A stretch of 64,000 nt of DNA from Azolla caroliniana (GCA_043228905.1 JBHGNT010000009.1:21576001-21640000); one strand, 5' to 3'. Counted from the stretch's first letter, positions 1 through 12,900 are shown. The notes: generated from the sequence alone by a model not told the origin. Program-made: numbers and translations.

Positions 1-357
1 GAGCAGGTAAAAAATCCCCCAGAGTTACAAGTTGCGACCGCAAATCTTAAATTACTGCGAGTATAGTTACGATCGACTGCAAATCTGTATCCCCCCAGAT
101 TCAATCGGGAGGCCGAAGAAGACCTTTCAGCGATACGAGGTTCAGGCGATCCGTATTATGTCAGGACCCACCACATAAACTATATCCCGGCCAATATCCA
201 CAACAATGTCCGCCCCAATGTGAAACCTGCATGTCTCTCTTTCACTAGGTCTGAATCCTCACAGAAAGCTTCCTCAGTTCTTTCTCCTCACGCAGAGACA
301 GAGACAGAGACGGAGACAGAGACAGAGATAGAGAGAGGCACGGAGAAGCTTCTATCC
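1..357 (+). promoter_or_regulatory. Upstream region and probable 5' leader of the microprotein gene
   Basis: No coding signal was found. The stretch holds CCAAT-like sequence near 190-200 and a purine-rich GACAGA/GAGACA repeat at about 294-340 directly before the ATG at 358. Purine- or pyrimidine-rich leaders are common in plant genes, so I read this as proximal promoter plus 5' UTR. No convincing TATA box was identified. The transcription start is unknown. Confidence 0.35.
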
Positions 358-2848
358 ATGGTGCGCACATACACGTTCGCTGCAATGGTCGGCGTTGCAT
401 ACGTGGCCGTTTCTTCTCTCGACTCTGTTTTCGAATGGATGGCCAATCGACAAGAAAAGAAGGTGTGAATCTCTCTTCCGTTACCGTTCTCTCTCTCTCT
501 CTCTCTCTCTGTCTGTCGTTGCTTTCGATGAAAAACCTAGAGTTGGAACCATTGATAACTCCTTTCTTTTGCAATGCTCTTGCTCTTTTTGTTTTTTTCT
601 TCTTGTTTTGCATTTTGATGCCTTAAAACCTCCATTTTTCAAGGGATCTTTTGGCATGTATATGAAATAATTTCTTCGTTGAAGGCACTGTCAATGTGTC
701 GACATTGATTTCTAGAGTTAAAACTTGATTTATTTCTCTTAAATTTGCTTTCATCAAAACCCTAGTTTGCAAGCGTTTGAATCATTTCTTATTCAAGGTA
801 GAGAAAATGGTATAAACCATCATTTCTGTAGAACATTAATCTTGGTTTTTCAGTCAAGAATTAAATTTAGTTCGCTTTGTTACATTTTATCTTGTAAAAC
901 CATATTTGAAAACAGTTGATTGATGTGTTTTGAAAATCACAATCATTTTCTTCCTTTGAGATAATAGCAATACCTAGAAATTTATCTGCGTTTTCATTCA
1001 AGGGACACCTTTGGTTCATTTTAGTTAATGAAATCCTGGTTTTTAGCAATTGAATAACATTTGCAGCACATTATCTTGCCTTTATTCGGAATGCGTCTCC
1101 TTTCCTAATACCCTATTTAATGGTAATTGATCAACATTTTGCAATGTTTTCTCTCCTTGCATTAATGATATAGTTTGGTTCTTTTATTGTACAAAACCAT
1201 GGTTTGGAGCAATGAAGCAACAGTTTTGTAATTTTTCTTCATAGGATAGAGCATTGAACTGTGGAACTTAATGTTCCATTTTATTGGGATGTTAATTTAG
1301 TTGATCTGAGACTGTCTGATTAATTTCTAAATTTCATGGTTTGTGAAAGATTTCTTTTTTCTTTTTGCATCATTTAATAGATTGTGAGTAGTAGTTCTTG
1401 ATATTGAATGTAGAAGATCCCATAGGGTAGTTCTATAATCCGATGTACACATACTTGTGTATGCCATACCAGCATTCCTAAATGCCAAAAGCTGATCCTC
1501 TAATTTGCGTACTATATTGTGTGTGGCATTAAATGTGGTCAATGTATGTGCCCTGTAAATCAATATTTTAAACATACTGTAGGGAGAGCACAGTCAGAAA
1601 ACGATGCAACAAGGACAGTGCTGAACAAAGGGTCAGAGTTATCTCCAAATCGGAAACAATGCAAGGTCAAAATGCAGAATGTATGCGAAACATGTAGAGA
1701 TATGTAATTGTGAGAGCAGACCACTATAAACATTAAATGTTTTGGTAAGAGATTTCAAAAAATGGGTAATGGAACCAAGGAAAAACTTGCAATAGTAAAT
1801 AAATAACTGGGAAGAATGGCCACTCCAAAAACTTTGAGAGAATTTCAAGGAATGTACAATGGAAGAGCAAACGCTGCACTCTCTCTACATATCATGCAAT
1901 AGATGAGAATGGATCAGTCATGTCTATGGCACACATGAATATCGCTCGTTTGCTGAGTGCACCATAGGGATGCTATAAACCATTCTTTTTTTGACATTGG
2001 TCCATCCATCACACAAAATGTGGAGCTGTTGTAGAGGATATTTCTGTCCAACAGTCTTTGAACTTTGTCTTCATCTCTTTTAGAGGCAGATCATTACAAA
2101 ATATTAAGTGAGTCTGTCTAGTATTTTATGAATCGATGGAATTATATAAGTTAGATATAGTTTCTTATGATGGTCAGAGGTAAAATATAAGGACATGCTA
2201 GCAGAGATTGATAGCTATCTCCTTGCCCAGCTGACTGTAGCTTAGCTGACAGAGGATAGTGTCTCTCCCATTCAATGCCATAGGTGACTGTTCAACTGTC
2301 GTTCCATTCCAATACTGCAGGTGATGGATCAACTATATGCAGTAACTTGTATCCAATTTCACATATAAAATTTTATGACTGACTTGTACACAACTTCTAG
2401 GTTTCTTTCTTGTTCCACACCAAGTGTAGATAAAGTTGGCCTAGTGCTATTTAACAATTATTTTCCTCCCAAATATTGCACCCCCTTTTTCTAACCAGTA
2501 AACATTCACATATATTGCATTTTCTACTTTGTTGGTCAGATTCAGGTATGATAAGTATCAGTCCTCAAATTTTGCATTATCTAGAGCATCATGGAATTAT
2601 TGCTGTTGAGTGGCTCGCTATAGATGTTGGGTCCTTATCCTCAGGTGACTTTAGTTTCTTATTCCATCTCTTGAACTCTTGAAACTTCTCGGTTGGCATT
2701 TTTTTATTCCTCTTGTATTCTCATCTTTCCTATCCTTTGGAGAACATTGTATTTCTCTTTGTCATTATGTCATTGTCTTTTTCCTTTTCAAAGTTTTTTT
2801 AAATTTGTACAAGTTAATTTTGCAGCTTTTAAGCTGTGCATATTATAA

Positions 2849-2898
<50 letters not shown>

Positions 2899-3285
2899 CA
2901 CGCACGCACAAATTCCAGAAACCATTGCAAGAGTATTTCTCTACTCTAGATAGCAAAGAAATTTGTCCAAAATATGAATGCCTGTCCTTTAAGAAATACA
3001 ATAAAAAGCATCCAGAATCCAGACATGGATTCCAATGTTGGATACCCTTAAAGGTGTCAGTTTGTTTTTTGCTGTCTTTATTCTGGAGAAGTAAGACTTA
3101 GTGCTTAATGTGCACAACTATGCTAAACTATATAATTCTATGGTTCCTTTGCTGCTGAATTAAATTGCTGGCTCATTTTGTTTTTGTCCTTCGAACAGAT
3201 GGAGAAATTCGAAAAGGAAAAAGAAATAGCAAAGTTGAGAAAAGACTTGGTAGATGAAAACCGTAAGAAAGGTTTAGTTGCGTGA
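358..3285 (+). CDS. Candidate two-exon gene for a 63-residue membrane microprotein
   Basis: Proposed structure is join(358..462, 3199..3285). Exon 1 encodes 35 residues and ends at an AAG|GTGTGA donor. Exon 2 begins after a TTCGAACAG acceptor and encodes 28 residues ending ...KKGLVA and TGA. Both junctions are phase 0. Residues about 6-21 (TFAAMVGVAYVAVSSL) form a hydrophobic segment. The second exon is a highly charged helix-prone stretch (MEKFEKEKEIAKLRKDL) that could be a short coiled coil. An AATAAA signal lies 63 bases after the stop. The 2.7-kb intron contains only CT/CA repeats and AT-rich sequence, and small extra exons in it cannot be excluded. I do not recognise the family. A short N-terminal membrane anchor with a charged tail would suit a small mitochondrial or ER membrane subunit, but that is inference. 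The alternative is that the pairing of the exons is fortuitous. Confidence 0.5.
2851..2910. repeat. (CT)n/(CA)n compound microsatellite in intron
   Basis: A CT run passes directly into about 17 CA units and ends in degenerate GCACGCACGCACA. It lies inside the proposed microprotein intron and appears non-coding. Confidence 0.9.
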
Positions 3286-3347
3286 TATTTTAGGTGGTCA
3301 TCACACGATCCAACATTTCTCCTTGGCATACTGCAATTGTTTTGCAT

Positions 3348-3353
3348 AATAAA
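3348..3353 (+). promoter_or_regulatory. AATAAA polyadenylation signal of the microprotein gene
   Basis: A canonical AATAAA hexamer 63 bases downstream of the proposed TGA at 3283-3285, followed by T-rich sequence. It supports the proposed gene end. Confidence 0.4.
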
Positions 3354-5028
3354 TGAAAGCTGTCATGATGAAGGTATCTGTCATTAACTTTCAGCTCGCA
3401 TGGGCTATAACAATATCCTCATTTATTGGTGCAATGGAACTTCCACAGGCTTGATAAATTTGTATATTTTTTTTATGGACTAGTTTGTATTTTATTATAT
3501 TAAATGAAAGAATGGGTAATGTAGTCGTGTTCAATTTCTGCAGTATATTGGGTTTTAAAATTTAAAAGTAGTTGTCCAATGCTATTAAAGCATGATGACA
3601 AGGCACTACCACAACACTACCGATACCTAATCACAAACGCAACCACAACACTAGCTTCACCAACAATTCTGGTCTTTTAAACACTGCCAAAGAGGAACTT
3701 GTCACTACTTGAAATTGCTTCCCTCACAAATTTGCAAGAAAGATTCGAAGGCCAAGAATTGAACTAGATGGATGATTGAATAGATTAGATTATGAATTAG
3801 ATTATTTCAAGTATATGTCTCAATAATTATACATTTAGTTGCCCCCTTGTCTAAAACATCATATCCAGTGTTAATCACTTCTATTTTGGGATATAAATAA
3901 TGAGAAATAGACGATGAGAAATGTAACTCCAAATTGACAAGCAAGTTGCTTGCACATGCATGGTCACACAAGGACACACACACAAACTCTTTCTCTTATT
4001 GTAAGGCAGTGTTTGTATTAAAAGAAATTGGCAATACAAAACCTATTGTTGGAGGTATTGTTCCCACTTTTATTATATTGAGTATTGCAACACAATTAGA
4101 ATATGCATAATGATCTTATAATTGATGTTAGACATGGGGGGAAAGCTTATGTGAAGAAGTTCAAAGGCATTCTCATGTGGAATTTTTAGATGTTAGAGCA
4201 TGTGGAGCATATTCAAGTTTTCTAATGGCTTTGCAAGTAACAAGATGTCCCTTTTCCTACATAGGTAAGTAGAGGACTAAGAAGTTGTAAAAAGTGGGTT
4301 TTACATATATAATTGTGTGCTTTTACCCCCCTTCCCCCGCCCCTCCCTCCCCCCCCCCAAAAAGAAGAAGAAGAAGAAGAGAAGAGATTTATTTAAAACA
4401 CAACCCAAGTTATGCATAAGAGCTTTCACATGGTGCCAATCTCCGTCACACACACATGCTTGCCTCTAAGTTATGTCCTTTTTCTTTGGATATGCGCACA
4501 TTTGGTAAAACAATGGGTATTCATATGAAAGAAAGAAGCACACATAATTGGCAAACGAGGAGATAGTTTTATTCTCCTAGGACAAGCACACAATATGTAC
4601 TCTCCGAGGACATCATGAATACACAACTTAACTATTACACGCATACTACGTTGAATTACAATAGCCCCAAAACAAACATTATACTTATGATGATCCCTCT
4701 CTCTGCTCATAAGGATAAACCATGCATTCCCATACAATAATGGGTGAGGAGCCGATCACATTAGAATTGTGGCATTGCCAAGCTTCCCTTTAATGTGCAA
4801 ATGGAAGGTTGACATGAGTCTGCTAACCGGCAACTTGGAAGCATGAGAATTGATGTTAATTGACTCCGTAACTATTACATATGATTCATTTGAGAACATG
4901 TGCAATGCTCAAGGGCCATAGAAGTGCCAAAAAGTTTTCGTCTCTCTTTCTTTCTCTCAATAGTCGATGATTGGGTACACATCACATTACTCTAATCAAT
5001 TGTCTCATGGGCCAAATTTGATCCTAGA

Positions 5029-5033
<5 letters not shown>

Positions 5034-5069
<36 letters not shown>
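5034..5069. repeat. (CT)n microsatellite
   Basis: About 18 uninterrupted CT dinucleotides, just upstream of the duplicated transferase segment. Confidence 0.95.
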
Positions 5070-5072
<3 letters not shown>

Positions 5073-5077
5073 ATTAG

Positions 5078-5139
5078 CTTACCCTACTGATAAGTTGTTA
5101 CACTGAGCACTATGTCTTGGGTTCAAAACTCAAAATTAT
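5078..5139 (+). repeat. tRNA-like (SINE-like) module
   Basis: Contains TTAGCTTACCCTACTGATAAG, resembling a degenerate RNA polymerase III A box, and 33 bases later GGGTTCAAAACTC, resembling a B box. A similar module occurs at about 9427-9480. No poly-A tail or target duplication was identified, so the SINE reading is tentative. Confidence 0.3.
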
Positions 5140-8060
5140 AGCTAGTTTTAGGAGTGTCTATCATGTGTTTTCAATGTTTTGCATTAGGGTCATGCACACT
5201 TTAATGGACTACTAATATGTGTATTGCTTGGCATGCAAACCCTTAAACCTTAAGCATAAAGCCTAAGCCATGAAACCCGAAACCGAAAACCGTTGTTGTG
5301 GGTCTAGCCATAATGTGTGCCGCCTTTGACTCTTGACCAATGTATGTACAGACAAGGTTCTCCACCTAGTACATGCCCAAATTAGCTTACAATGTCCCTT
5401 CCACACTAGCTAGATAGACTCTCCCATGAGTCTCGCTCGATGCATGCCCTACTCTGCTACTTGATAAATTAGTATAGAGTGCTTATCTTCACCTTCACAC
5501 CAATTCTTGACCACTATCAACTCTTTAGTTTTTGGTATCACACGTAGAGGTTGTGTCACTTTTACACTACCCTACCCCCCTTTTTCTCCTGGCTCACACA
5601 TCTAGTTTAAGCTTTGCTAGTTTGAGTTTTACTCTATCTAGAAATTTAACCATTCTCCTTGTTCTTTTGTAGACAAGCGTGAGATTGTTGGGATGTATAA
5701 AGTGACCTTGTTCAATATTACCCTTTGTATTGTTGTTGAATTAGGGCTCTTTCCTGGCTGGTTGTGTGATTCAAAAGCTCATGTTTTTTTCTATACTTCC
5801 TTGTTTGTAAATTGAATGATGCATGTCTCATTTCATCTCCACATAAGAGATCACACTTATTACTACTGAACAAAATATTATGAATATGGAATAATCATTA
5901 CTACTTTGTATCCCTTCCCCTTTTATTTGTTCTCCTATTCAAATATTTTTAGAGAGAATAACAACTATCCTCAACCTTTTGACTCAGAAATGAAAAACTC
6001 AATATTCATTGTCACACGATTTGGTTCCATTACATAAACTCTACATATTCTTGAAAAGCTTATTCTAATAGGCTCCATAGGTTTGAATTTGAATACCACA
6101 AAATCTGTTGGTGTCAATCTTTTTGTTCAGCATCACACATGGTGGACAACTCTTAATTCAATATAATAACAAACACTAAAGCATGGAAATTACAAATTAT
6201 TGGATGTTTTATATGTAGAAAACATTTATGTTGTTTTAAGGTTTTAGTAGATATAAAAAAAGTATAGCTCTATTGATTGTGTAAAATTCTAGTTGTATTT
6301 TCCCTGGTTCCACCTTGCAATCAACAATGGTTCGGTTTGAACTGAACCAAACCACGGCTTAACAACTTAACAACTTAACAGTTTAAACAGTTCTGTTTGA
6401 GCTTCATTTTTTTAAAACGGTTCGAGTTTGACACTTTCAAACCAAACTAACCATTGTTGATTGTTAGTTCTACCATAGTGCTTGGCAAGGAAATTGATTG
6501 CTTATAAATTGGTATTAGCACCAACATTTATATTGCATAACCGTGCCCACTATTGAATTGCAACTAGTTGTGGCAAAATCATGCAACATAGATGTTGAGT
6601 CGATTTTACGTTGGGTATCTTTTGTCACTCTCTTTTCTACTTTTAATTTTTTGCTTTTCATCTGGTCTCTAAGGATATAGTGCCCTTGTTTTTAATTCAA
6701 TGTCTTTACAATGATCGGTAGGTCTTTTCATCTCCTTTGTCGTATTTCAAGAATCCATAATACATACACCTTACTTAAATAAAAGATGTCATAAGTTGAT
6801 AAGGAAGATCCTCAAATGATGTTTATTTTGGATGTGGTACCACATGTTAATACCACACTTTTCCGGGGCTAGTTGGGCTTACATGTTACCCAATATAGGG
6901 TAGTTGGCTAGCAAATTCTAAACAAACAAGTCTACATTACAAAACTCTTGACTTAGTTAAATTCCAATAATCACTTCTCTACGATATCAAATATATCGAT
7001 GTCACCTTTCCATAGTCGGATTAAACTGTCCCATGTTTTTCTTACATATGTTGCTCATTCACAATAAACTTTATAACTTTACACTTGGGAACATCACTTC
7101 TTGGATGTAATAATTTTTATTCGGCATGTGAAATCTTTCCTACTAATATATCTTGACGAAGATAATGTGACCTTTGGATATATGTTTTGGTCTTACGTAG
7201 AACTTTATAACACTCCCAACATTTTCTAGACATTTTCGCTTATTTTTCTATAGCTCTGAAATTACCACTCTATTTTCCACTTTCCAATTAGATGCCTTTT
7301 TTTCACCATAAAAATCAAAAGATTCATTTTAAACCTCTTTAAAGCTAGTTAGTATTGGGATTTAAAACAAATTCCTTGCCATCCCCTAATGTTTTGATAT
7401 TGTTATAACTTATCATTGCCTTCATGTATGGATGGCAATGTTGAATTTTGTAGGATGCAAATATCTTGTGGTTTTGTGATTCATTTCCTTTACTCTTCAA
7501 TGATAAAGAAGTAGACTTCCAAATTGTATGCAATAGCTATAATTGCAAACTGAATGATTTGAACAACTATCCTAATGTTGGGTTTACATATGCCAAAGCT
7601 AACAAAAGAACACTAGGCTTTTACAACTATTTCTATGAGGAGAGAAAAAGGGACTGGAAAATGGCTGATCAAGTAATTCATAAATGCCATAAAATTTGAA
7701 GATAAATTCAAAAGTATTGGTATGAAAGTGCACTTTCTTCATACGCAATTCGTTGGCGGCTTTTGTGCTATTTTGACAAATAACATGACCAAGGTTATCA
7801 CTGTGCATGTTAATTATTATAAAGGTTTTAAAGATGCTAAATGTAAAGATCTTCATATGATTTTGGATGGTTAGAAGAAATGGAAAGAACATAGCAATGA
7901 TTTGTCAACCTTGATTTCAAGGCTTGACGATCATCAAATAGAAAATTATGTTGATCCCCATTTCCAATTGCCATGGGCATGCCCACAGTCAGGGAATAAA
8001 CGTTTGTAGCTCCTTTGGTAGGAGTGCACTTGCATTTTTGAAGGGGAAATCTTTGTGCAC
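5140..8060 (+). pseudogene. Partial duplicate (intron 2, exon 3, 3' flank) of the downstream sugar transferase
   Basis: This block is homologous along its length to 11181-14380. Shared landmarks are one minisatellite unit at 5141-5195, the text around 'gtgattcaaaagctcatgt' (5766 vs 12236), the 'cttggcaagga' stretch (6481 vs 12778), exon 3 and the 3' flank. Exon 3 here runs from 7454 to about 8010. It starts DANILWFCDSF where the intact copy has DADVLWFRDPF, so the second Asp of the DxD nucleotide-sugar motif is lost. A one-base insertion near 7680 shifts the frame, and a TAG replaces Trp near 7873. No exons 1-2 are present upstream. It is a dead 3' duplicate; whether it is transcribed is unknown. 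Confidence 0.85.
6315..6466. mobile_element. 152-bp hAT-type MITE inside the duplicated intron
   Basis: Terminal inverted repeats are TTGCAATCAACAATGGTT on the left and the reverse complement of TAACAATCAACAATGGTT on the right. Flanking 8-bp duplications are GTTCCACC (6307-6314) and GTTCTACC (6467-6474), matching at 7 of 8 positions. The interior is built of AACCAAACC/GGTTCGGTTT-like words. The paralogous intron at about 12764-12778 lacks the element and keeps a single target, which supports insertion here after the duplication. Confidence 0.75.
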
Positions 8061-9369
8061 TTATCAGAAGGATAAGTGACAACTGGCTATAATTTGTGAC
8101 ATCGCACACTTAGAGAGATGTTTCTTGCTTTACAAAGATGAATAAATATTTTGGAGTTATTTTGGCATGAAACCAAATTTACCCTTTGGTATATATACCA
8201 AAATACCCTTAGGTTTTAGCAAATGACTGAAATACCCATGTGTACTAGTACGTCTTGCACTAAAACATAAGGATGTTTTGGTGTTTCCTTGATTATTGAT
8301 AAACTTAAATCAATGTGTCACTGTATAGTTTCTAATTGGCAATGTTTCAATTACTTTAACATATGGAAAACAAAGAGCAAAATTATCCGAACTTTAAGAG
8401 GTATTATTATTTCTCATTCGGTCTTCAAAATCTCACAATTAACCCTAGTAATGAACATATCAATGATCTTGAGATATACTTTTCTAGATGAGATTGTCTT
8501 TTATTACGTAATAGATTTCCTTTGCTCATCCCCATGAAACAAATGTATTTTGGTGAAGCACATATCTTAGAAAGGCATCGAGCGATGTAGCTCAAAGAAA
8601 AAATGGTTTCATAATGAATGTCATGAAGCTCAAAAGCACCTTATGAGATTCAATCTAGTGAAGGATAAGAAAAATTATTGAAAGTGTTCATATGAGTACA
8701 AAAGACTTAATCAAGCAAGGCCAAAAAACACTTATTCACATAAACTCCTTAGAACATCACAGGAAGCAACAAAAAGATCCAAAAACACGTAAAACCCAAT
8801 TATTTGTCTCAAATGAATACAAGATACTAGAATATGGTTTGGAAGATGGGATGCAATACGTTTGCTTCATGATGCATAAATAGATTCCTATGTGAACAAG
8901 GGCTTTTTGCAATGCCAATGCATCATGACATGGGAAAATTATGGATGCTCATGTTTCACACCTTATATACATATGTTGCGTCGAATTACAAACCATGTTC
9001 TTCAACGCTAAATGAGGAAACCCCACACAGTACCAATACATGTTAGAGCCTTGTCTGCCATTTGAACCATTAATTCGATATGAGATTTAGTTCACACTCG
9101 TGTCCATGTGTGAGGAGTAGTCCGAGCAAAGTGATGACACTAAACTATTGTCACGTTTTCCCTAAGGATCAGACTTTGATACAATACATCCCTTTTGATC
9201 ACATGCGATGATAGAACATGCGATTATGTTTTAATCCACAAATCTTCGACCCAACCCCAATCCTTGCATGAATTTCTATAACAGTTGCAACATATGTGCT
9301 CCATCTCAATTTGTGGCATTCATTAGCAAAGCTCTTGAAATATCAATGGATGGTCTCTTAACTTACATT

Positions 9370-9408
9370 CACATGTATTACCTAAATAGGTCATAGGTAA
9401 TACATGTG
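9370..9408. repeat. Perfect 14-bp inverted repeat (hairpin)
   Basis: CACATGTATTACCT at 9370-9383 and its exact reverse complement at 9395-9408 flank an 11-base loop. It is too short for a typical plant miRNA precursor on its own. Function unknown. Confidence 0.7.
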
Positions 9409-9426
9409 ATTATTATTTTTGTTCTA

Positions 9427-9765
9427 ATTAGTTCATCCTAGCGACAAGTTGTTTATACTACTAGCACTACATCTTGAGTTTGAAACCCAATTCTCTCACC
9501 TCTCTATTATATACTTCATACATATCACTTAATTCACTAGATACCACTATGGAATGCAAGGGGTTGAACCCATGACCACATGGTCTCCATTGGGCAACCT
9601 TACAAGTTATCAATTAAGCTACATCCATTTGGGCCAATTTTGGTCTTAAAAGACTTTAATAAGTCTTTCTTTCTACGAGTCTCTTTCTTTCTTTCTGTCT
9701 CTCGGGTTGAACCCATGACCACATGGTTTCCATTGGGCAATCTTTGCATCCATTTGGGCTAATAT
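9427..9765. repeat. tRNA-like/SINE-like repeat modules, partly duplicated
   Basis: On the minus strand 9558-9624 reads as an A-box-like TAGCTTAATTGATAACTTG followed by a B-box-like GGGTTCAACCCC. A second partial copy is at about 9703-9765, and a related copy with shared flanks is at 16215-16346. A plus-strand tRNA-like module precedes it at 9427-9480. This suggests a dispersed tRNA-derived family, but ends and target duplications are not clear. Confidence 0.4.
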
Positions 9766-9997
9766 AGAAATCTCTCTCTTTCTCAATGTCAATCTGCGTC
9801 TCTCTCACACATCCCTATAGATATGCCTACTCTTTGGCTTTTATAGATATAGTTATCCTCAAGCTAACTAAACTTAGAACTGCATGAATCCTCATGATCA
9901 ATGATTATCCTCCCCCCTCCTCCTCCTCATTGTCATCATGATTTCTGTCATGAAACACCATAGCTTGTATTAAATTTCACCAATCTAATCCTTCCCC

Positions 9998-12900
9998 ATG
10001 GCCATGACCACAAGCACAACACATGATGACATACTTGTTGGACATAATCATCCTGTTAATCATGATGTAATTAGCTCCATTGAATCCTCGCCGCCTCCGG
10101 CAGTAATTAAAAGCAGTAAAAACTGGTCTCGGCCCCGATTACTACTTCCGCAACGGCTGTTCCCGGGCCCCGCTGCATTCCTCGGTTTTGTTTCCATCTC
10201 CCTCATTTTCATATCCTTGTCCCTGTCCCTCCCTGCCCCTCTCACTGTGTATATTCCTCCTCTCAGCTTCCTCTCAAATTTTATCCATCCCCATGGAGAA
10301 CATACCTCCCAGGTACAAAATCGATACAAAAACTTACATTTCTCTCAATCTTTGTGGTATTATTAGTCAGGAGATTAGTGGAAGATGGGCAACAAATTCT
10401 AATGTTCTTGCGCGATAATTTAAAAATCTTGTGGTATTTATTTGTTAAGGAGATTAGTGGAAGATAGGTAACATATTCTAATCTGTAGATGCAGGTAATC
10501 AATGGGAATAGATCATATATACCCGAAGAGAAAGAGGCCATCTCCTTGGAGGAGGTGCTTCGGGCTGCGGCTTATACAGAGAATGAAGAAGATGGCCATG
10601 GCAATCCATACAATGGAAATCACTCTAACCGTGATTCCGATAAATACTCGTCGAGAAAGACGGTAATCATCACCACGATAAACGCAGCGTGGGCAGACAT
10701 TAGGATTAACAACGAGACGAAGAAGAATCGGGATAACATGGTGGACATGTTCTTGGAGAGCCTGAGAGGAGGATTAGGGACAAGGAGATTAATCAGGCAT
10801 GTTGTCATGGGGTGCATGGATCAACGATCCTACGATCGATGCAAAGCTTTAACAGCGAGTTCTAATGAGCAGAAATCGGCGAACACCAAGGTATCAAGGA
10901 CTTATCTCGACACCGAAGAATCAAAGGCCATGGAATTATTGGATCGATGGGGCGAATCGATTCGCCAGGAGGCTGATAATTTCCAATGTGTTCGTATCCA
11001 TACGCCAGGCGTCGATTTCTCCGGGGAGCAGCTCCTCCTCACCTCGGATTACATCAAGATGATGTGGCGCCGCATCGAATTCCTCTCCTCCGTTCTTCAT
11101 CTCGGATACAACTTCATCTTCACGGTAAACCCTAAACCCTAAACCCTAAAGACCTTAGCCCAACCACTAAGATAGGACCCATAGCCAGTTTTAGTTGTCC
11201 CTATCTTGTGTTTTTTATGTATTGTATCAGGGACATAGCCAGTTTTAGTAGTACTTATCTTCTGTTTTTTATGTATTGTATTAGGGACATAGCCAGTTTT
11301 ATATATTGTGTTAGATGCATATCCAGTTTTAGTAGTCCCTATCTTGTGATTTCTATATATTGTGTTAGATGCATAGCCAGTTTTAGTAGTCCCTATCTTG
11401 TGATTTCTATATATTGTGTTAGATGCATAGCCAGTTTTAGTAGTCCCTATCTTGTGATTTCTATATATTGTGTTAGATGCATAGCCACTTTTAGTAGTCC
11501 CTATCTTGTGATTTCTATGTATTGTGTTAGGGACATAGCCAGTTTTAGTAGTCCCTATCTTGTGATTTCTATATATTGTGTTAGATGCATAGGCAGTTTT
11601 AGTAGTCCCTATCTTGTGTTTTCTATATATTGTATTAGGGACATAGCTAGTTTTAGTAGTCCCTATCTTGTGTTTTCTATATATTGTATTAGGGACATAG
11701 TGAGTTTTAGTAGTTCCTATCTTGTGTTTTCTATATGTTGTATTAGGGACATAGCCAGTTTTAGTAGTCCCTATATATTGTATTAGGGACATAGCCATAT
11801 TGCCATATTGTAATGGACAACCCCCCAACATGTGCATTTTTGCTTGTCGGTATTGTGCCAAACCCATGGCTCTATAAGCACTAACACGCATAGAGCCCTG
11901 ACCCTTAATGTCACTTTCATGCTTAACTTAGGAGGCTCTTGCAGCACATGCTTGGATTATGTCCGTGTCACTTTCACACTAGTTGATAGATTCTCCCCAG
12001 GAGCCTCCACAACCACTTGCTCTTAGGTTTTCCGACATCGGGCATGGAACTAATATCGGTTTCACACTATGCCCCCCCTTCTCTCTTTGAGTCATGCACA
12101 CACATTGTTTTGTTCGCTACTAGTTTTAGTTTTTATCTTTTCGACACTTAACTGTCATAATCCGTGGACACGCACGCACAAGCACTATAAAACGGCCTTG
12201 TTCAAGTAGAGGTATTCCCTCCCCCTTTTGGTTGTGTAATTCAAAAGCTCATGTTTGTTTATGTACTCCTTGGTGGTTGTTTGTTTCAATAAGACATGTC
12301 TCCCATCATCCACATATAAGAGATATCACACTTATTATAACTTGAATATGGAATAGTCCATATAACTTTGTAGCTTTTAGTCTTTTATTGCTCCTCCCTA
12401 TTGGAATTCTTTTAGAGAGAGAACACCTACTCCCCATCATGCGACTCACAAGTGAAAAAGCCGACATTCATTGTCACATTGTGTGGTACCATTCCTATAC
12501 ATCTTAGTGAGCAATCTAAGCTTATTCTAATAGGCTCCAAGAGGTTCAAATGTGAAAATTTTAGAATCCATTGATGTCAATGTTTTGGTTCAAATTTGAA
12601 AATTTTAGAAGGCATTGATGTCAATGTTTTGGTTCAACGTTTGTATGTCATGCACTTTCAACGTTAAAGTAGAACAGTCTCCTCTATTGGAGGTTTCATA
12701 TGTAAAAAAAATTGTTTTGTTTTAATGTGTCATTAGATAAAAGTTCTGGTAGTATTTCCCATAGTTTCACCATACTTCTTGGCAAGGATATATATTCCTT
12801 AAGAACTCAATATTAGCACAAAGTGATGTTATTGCATTGAGGTGTCCGGTTTTGGACTTACAATAATTGCGACAAGATCACGCAAATATAGATCTTCTGT

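Larger units (their letters stand above)
3354..5139. other. Intergenic region without recognised genes
   Basis: AT-rich sequence with stop codons in all frames. It holds a C-rich tract followed by GAA units at about 4325-4381 and a (CT)n microsatellite at 5034-5069. Nothing else was recognised. Confidence 0.6.
8061..9997. other. Intergenic region upstream of the sugar transferase
   Basis: AT-rich, with no supported gene. It holds the palindrome TTTGGTATATATACCAAA at 8185-8202, a perfect 14-bp inverted repeat with an 11-bp loop at 9370-9408, and repeat modules with tRNA-like features at 9427-9765. The last few hundred bases should include the promoter of the gene starting at 9998, but no TATA box was assigned. 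Confidence 0.5.

Noticed and set aside
245-626. Overlapping frames on both strands at the left edge
   Set aside because: They read the GA and CT repeats around the microprotein exon 1. Only the frame starting at 358 has splice support.
9370-9408. A microRNA precursor
   Set aside because: The stem is only 14 bp, too short for a plant precursor.
9558-9624. A functional tRNA gene on the minus strand
   Set aside because: The A- and B-box-like sequences are degenerate and the flanks do not form a proper acceptor stem. A tRNA-derived repeat is more likely.
11139-11891. 250-codon minus-strand and 192-codon plus-strand frames with an 18-residue repeat
   Set aside because: They are produced by the 54-bp minisatellite inside the transferase intron. 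The unit length, a multiple of three, keeps frames open on both strands.
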